Shown here: positions 62,274 to 64,000 of the stretch, one piece after another
Numbering within the stretch: the first letter of the stretch is position 1
How the letters are laid out: the number at the start of each line of letters is the position of its first letter
Assembly (NCBI GenBank): GCA_013368325.1
Contig: JAACJK010000112.1
Span: 310,001-374,000, forward strand
Direction: 5' to 3'
Length of the DNA: 64,000 nucleotides
Source: Ephemerocybe angulata
Taxonomy: Eukaryota > Basidiomycota > Agaricomycetes > Agaricales > Psathyrellaceae
Notes under the pieces: model-generated
Databases searched by the model: none
Seen by the model: the letters and a program-made list of their open reading frames with translations, nothing else
Told to the model about the DNA's origin: nothing
Position numbers and translations under genes: made by a program

Positions 62274-63165
62274 AATAAAAGGATTTGATGTGAAGGAAAG
62301 AATGCGGGGAAAAAGGGTGAGATGAATGCAGACGACTGAAATATACCTGGCAAAGGTGAAAAATGACGAGAGGAGGGAATGAGAAATTCCCAAGTGCGAG
62401 GGGGAAGTCGAGGATGATACACGGTCAGTGCATCTCTACTTGCACAACAGGGGAGCTCTGCCAGAGGACCATCAACAACTGTATACTTGTTGATGGCAGC
62501 CGAGGAGGCGCGTTCCGCTTACTCTAGCACGTCCTCTGATCAACCTCTGATGCGGCAAGCCGCATCACGGAGCCTTTACCTTATCACCCGAGCCTGAAGC
62601 AGCAGCGAACACTTGGCGGACACTTCAACTTGAGCTGCTGTGACCTTTGCTGCGGCCAAGCTCGAGCGGGTGGTACAAGTGGCTTAGTGACAGGACTCCT
62701 CACATCAGGGCATATCTACTGTGTTCTACCTCATTGTACTGTATGTACATCACTATCTTATTCTGTATTTTTATTTCAAGGCCACTCTTTCCAGTCAATG
62801 GCTCATATGAATATACTCACACCAAAATGCCATCTCGCACTGCCTTCAGTAAGACCTGTGCTAATGTTCTCTCTCACCTGCAAGCCTCCACCTCACCCAT
62901 ATGTTTATGGCCCTTCTCATTACTATCATCTTGGTGAATGAATTGGGTGAGAGGTAACAAATACAAAGGCTTGCAATTATGCTACCTATGAAAGCAAAGA
63001 ATAAGATAACTGGGGATGCAGACAAGGCATCCCGACGCCCCCAACTCGACCCAATTCCAGATATCAAATCCAAATTCTAGATTACGGAGGTACTTTTCGT
63101 GCTAACGAGTAAGTATTACGCCACCACACCTAAATCCCGCCCAACGCAACCCGCCCCGTCCTCAT
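62274..63165. other. 5' region of the DIRS-like element and ERG20 3' flank
   Basis: 62274 to about 62600 probably holds the terminal repeat of the DIRS-like element, whose partner copy is not in the window. From 62630 short plus-strand frames exist without recognisable product. About 62950-63165 is presumed ERG20 3' UTR and spacer. Confidence 0.3.
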
Positions 63166-64000
63166 CTACTTACTCCTCTTATAAATCTTCCCCAAAAAGC
63201 TCGTAAACACCTCCTTCTTCAACCTGCCCTCGCGGTCCTCAACAGCCGCAATCCTCTCCCTCAACACCCCCACCACCCTCTCCTCATACTTCTCATACGC
63301 CTTCCGCACGCCCAACTCCTCATACACCTCCTTCACCCTCTCCTCCGCCCGATTCACGCCCTGCGCATCCAAGTGCTCCTTCCTCCCATAATTCTCCTCG
63401 AGGATCCTCCTGATCTCGCGCAGCCGCTCGGGCGTCGTCGCAGGGTTGAAGGGGTTTGCAGTCTGCGCGGGCGAGGTGAGGAGCAGCGCGGTGTTCACGA
63501 CCCACGAGCACTTATTATCAACAATATCCGTGCCGATCTTGCCGAGCACCTCGGGCGTCGCGCTGAAGTCGAGGAAGTCGTCCTGCACCTGGAAGTACTC
63601 TCCAAGCGGGATAAGGATCGAGAGCGCGAGGCTGTAGGGGTCAGACGGCGGCGCGGCGGTCGTGGCTGCCGTGCTGTAGGAGTTCGATCGACGTCAGTCG
63701 GTTAGAGGATACGAAGGCTGGGTCGACGTACGCAGCGGCAGCGCTACCGGCGATCTCGGCGGGCGCGAGGCTCGTCCCGGCGAGCGAGAACGACGGCGCG
63801 TCCTCGGGGTACGGAACGCCCGACATGAGCATCGCGCACGCGACGGGCAGGTAGAAGCTGTAGAACGCGGTCTTGTAGATGACGATCAGGCGATGTCTAC
63901 GCTCGCAACAGTCAGTCAGTCGCGAGAACACGTAAGGGGTAACGTGAAACGCACCTCTCCAACGAGAACTTGCTGAGATCGACGTGATCCTCGGGCGCGG
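63166..64000 (-). CDS. ERG20: Farnesyl diphosphate synthase (partial, C-terminal)
   Basis: Condenses isopentenyl diphosphate with dimethylallyl and geranyl diphosphate to farnesyl diphosphate for sterols and prenylated proteins; cytosolic. Minus strand, three exons visible: 64000-63955 (open to the left of the gene), 63896-63732 and 63673-63166. Introns 63897-63954 and 63674-63731 have GTGCGT...GTAG and GTACGT...ACAG. Visible phrases: [36 protein letters not shown], then the second aspartate-rich motif [28 protein letters not shown], and the C-terminal KIYKRSK. A Thr/Ala/Pro-rich insert precedes [15 protein letters not shown]. The first aspartate-rich motif and the N-terminus lie outside the window. 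Looks functional; GC-rich compared with its transposon neighbours. Confidence 0.95.

Overview
The window is from a basidiomycete fungus, most likely an Agaricomycete. I infer this from short introns of about 48-70 bp, the fungal farnesyl diphosphate synthase at the right edge, and the mixture of transposon families (KDZ-associated elements, Ngaro/DIRS tyrosine-recombinase retrotransposons, chromovirus Ty3 elements, Tad-like LINEs). Nearly all of it is transposon-derived. The only gene I would call an ordinary functional host gene is the partial ERG20 on the minus strand at 63166-64000.

Layout. (1) 1-21.6 kb is old, decayed sequence. Three copies of one TIR element with CAGT/ACTGGA-rich arms (739-1456, 4270-5109, 11155-15231) and a relative with a 9-bp target duplication (20539-21322) lie among fragments of genes: a KDZ-associated cysteine-cluster gene, a restriction-nuclease-fold gene, Tc1/mariner, WD40, RecQ helicase, and gypsy gag. 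There are also a solo copia LTR (17204-17754) and an LTR fragment. (2) 21.66-31.61 kb is a nearly intact Ty3/gypsy chromovirus on the minus strand. Its two 671-bp LTRs differ at three sites. It has a 1000-aa gag, a pol joined by an apparent -1 frameshift, a chromodomain integrase, and an extra ORF of unknown function before the 3' LTR. (3) 32.28-33.97 kb is an element with a KDZ-associated CxC-type gene and a tRNA-like RNA polymerase III promoter. (4) 33.98-62.27 kb is one decayed DIRS-like retrotransposon on the minus strand. It is cut into six pieces by five later insertions, four of which carry a clear target duplication and one a precise rejoining of reading frame: a 15-kb Ty1/copia element, a solo LTR, a hAT-like MITE, a 2-kb TIR element and a 7.8-kb LINE. 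The copia element is itself interrupted four times, and one of those guests (a 7.8-kb TIR transposon) contains a complete Ngaro element. (5) 62.3-64 kb is the exit to unique sequence and ERG20.

Insertion order can be read from the nesting: DIRS-like element first, then copia, then the 7-bp-TSD transposon, then Ngaro. The LINE is young: it has a 16-bp target duplication and an A26 tail. Most damage to otherwise intact frames is C-to-T (CGA to TGA) or G-to-A (TGG to TAG), which suggests cytosine methylation and deamination, or a RIP-like process. Points I consider most worth checking are a catalytically empty RNase H domain, an ORF1 intron and a PCNA-binding-like motif in the LINE, a second such motif in the copia polyprotein, the accessory ORF of the chromovirus, and the unclassified TIR families. 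All similarity statements come from reading and recalled family patterns; no database search was run.
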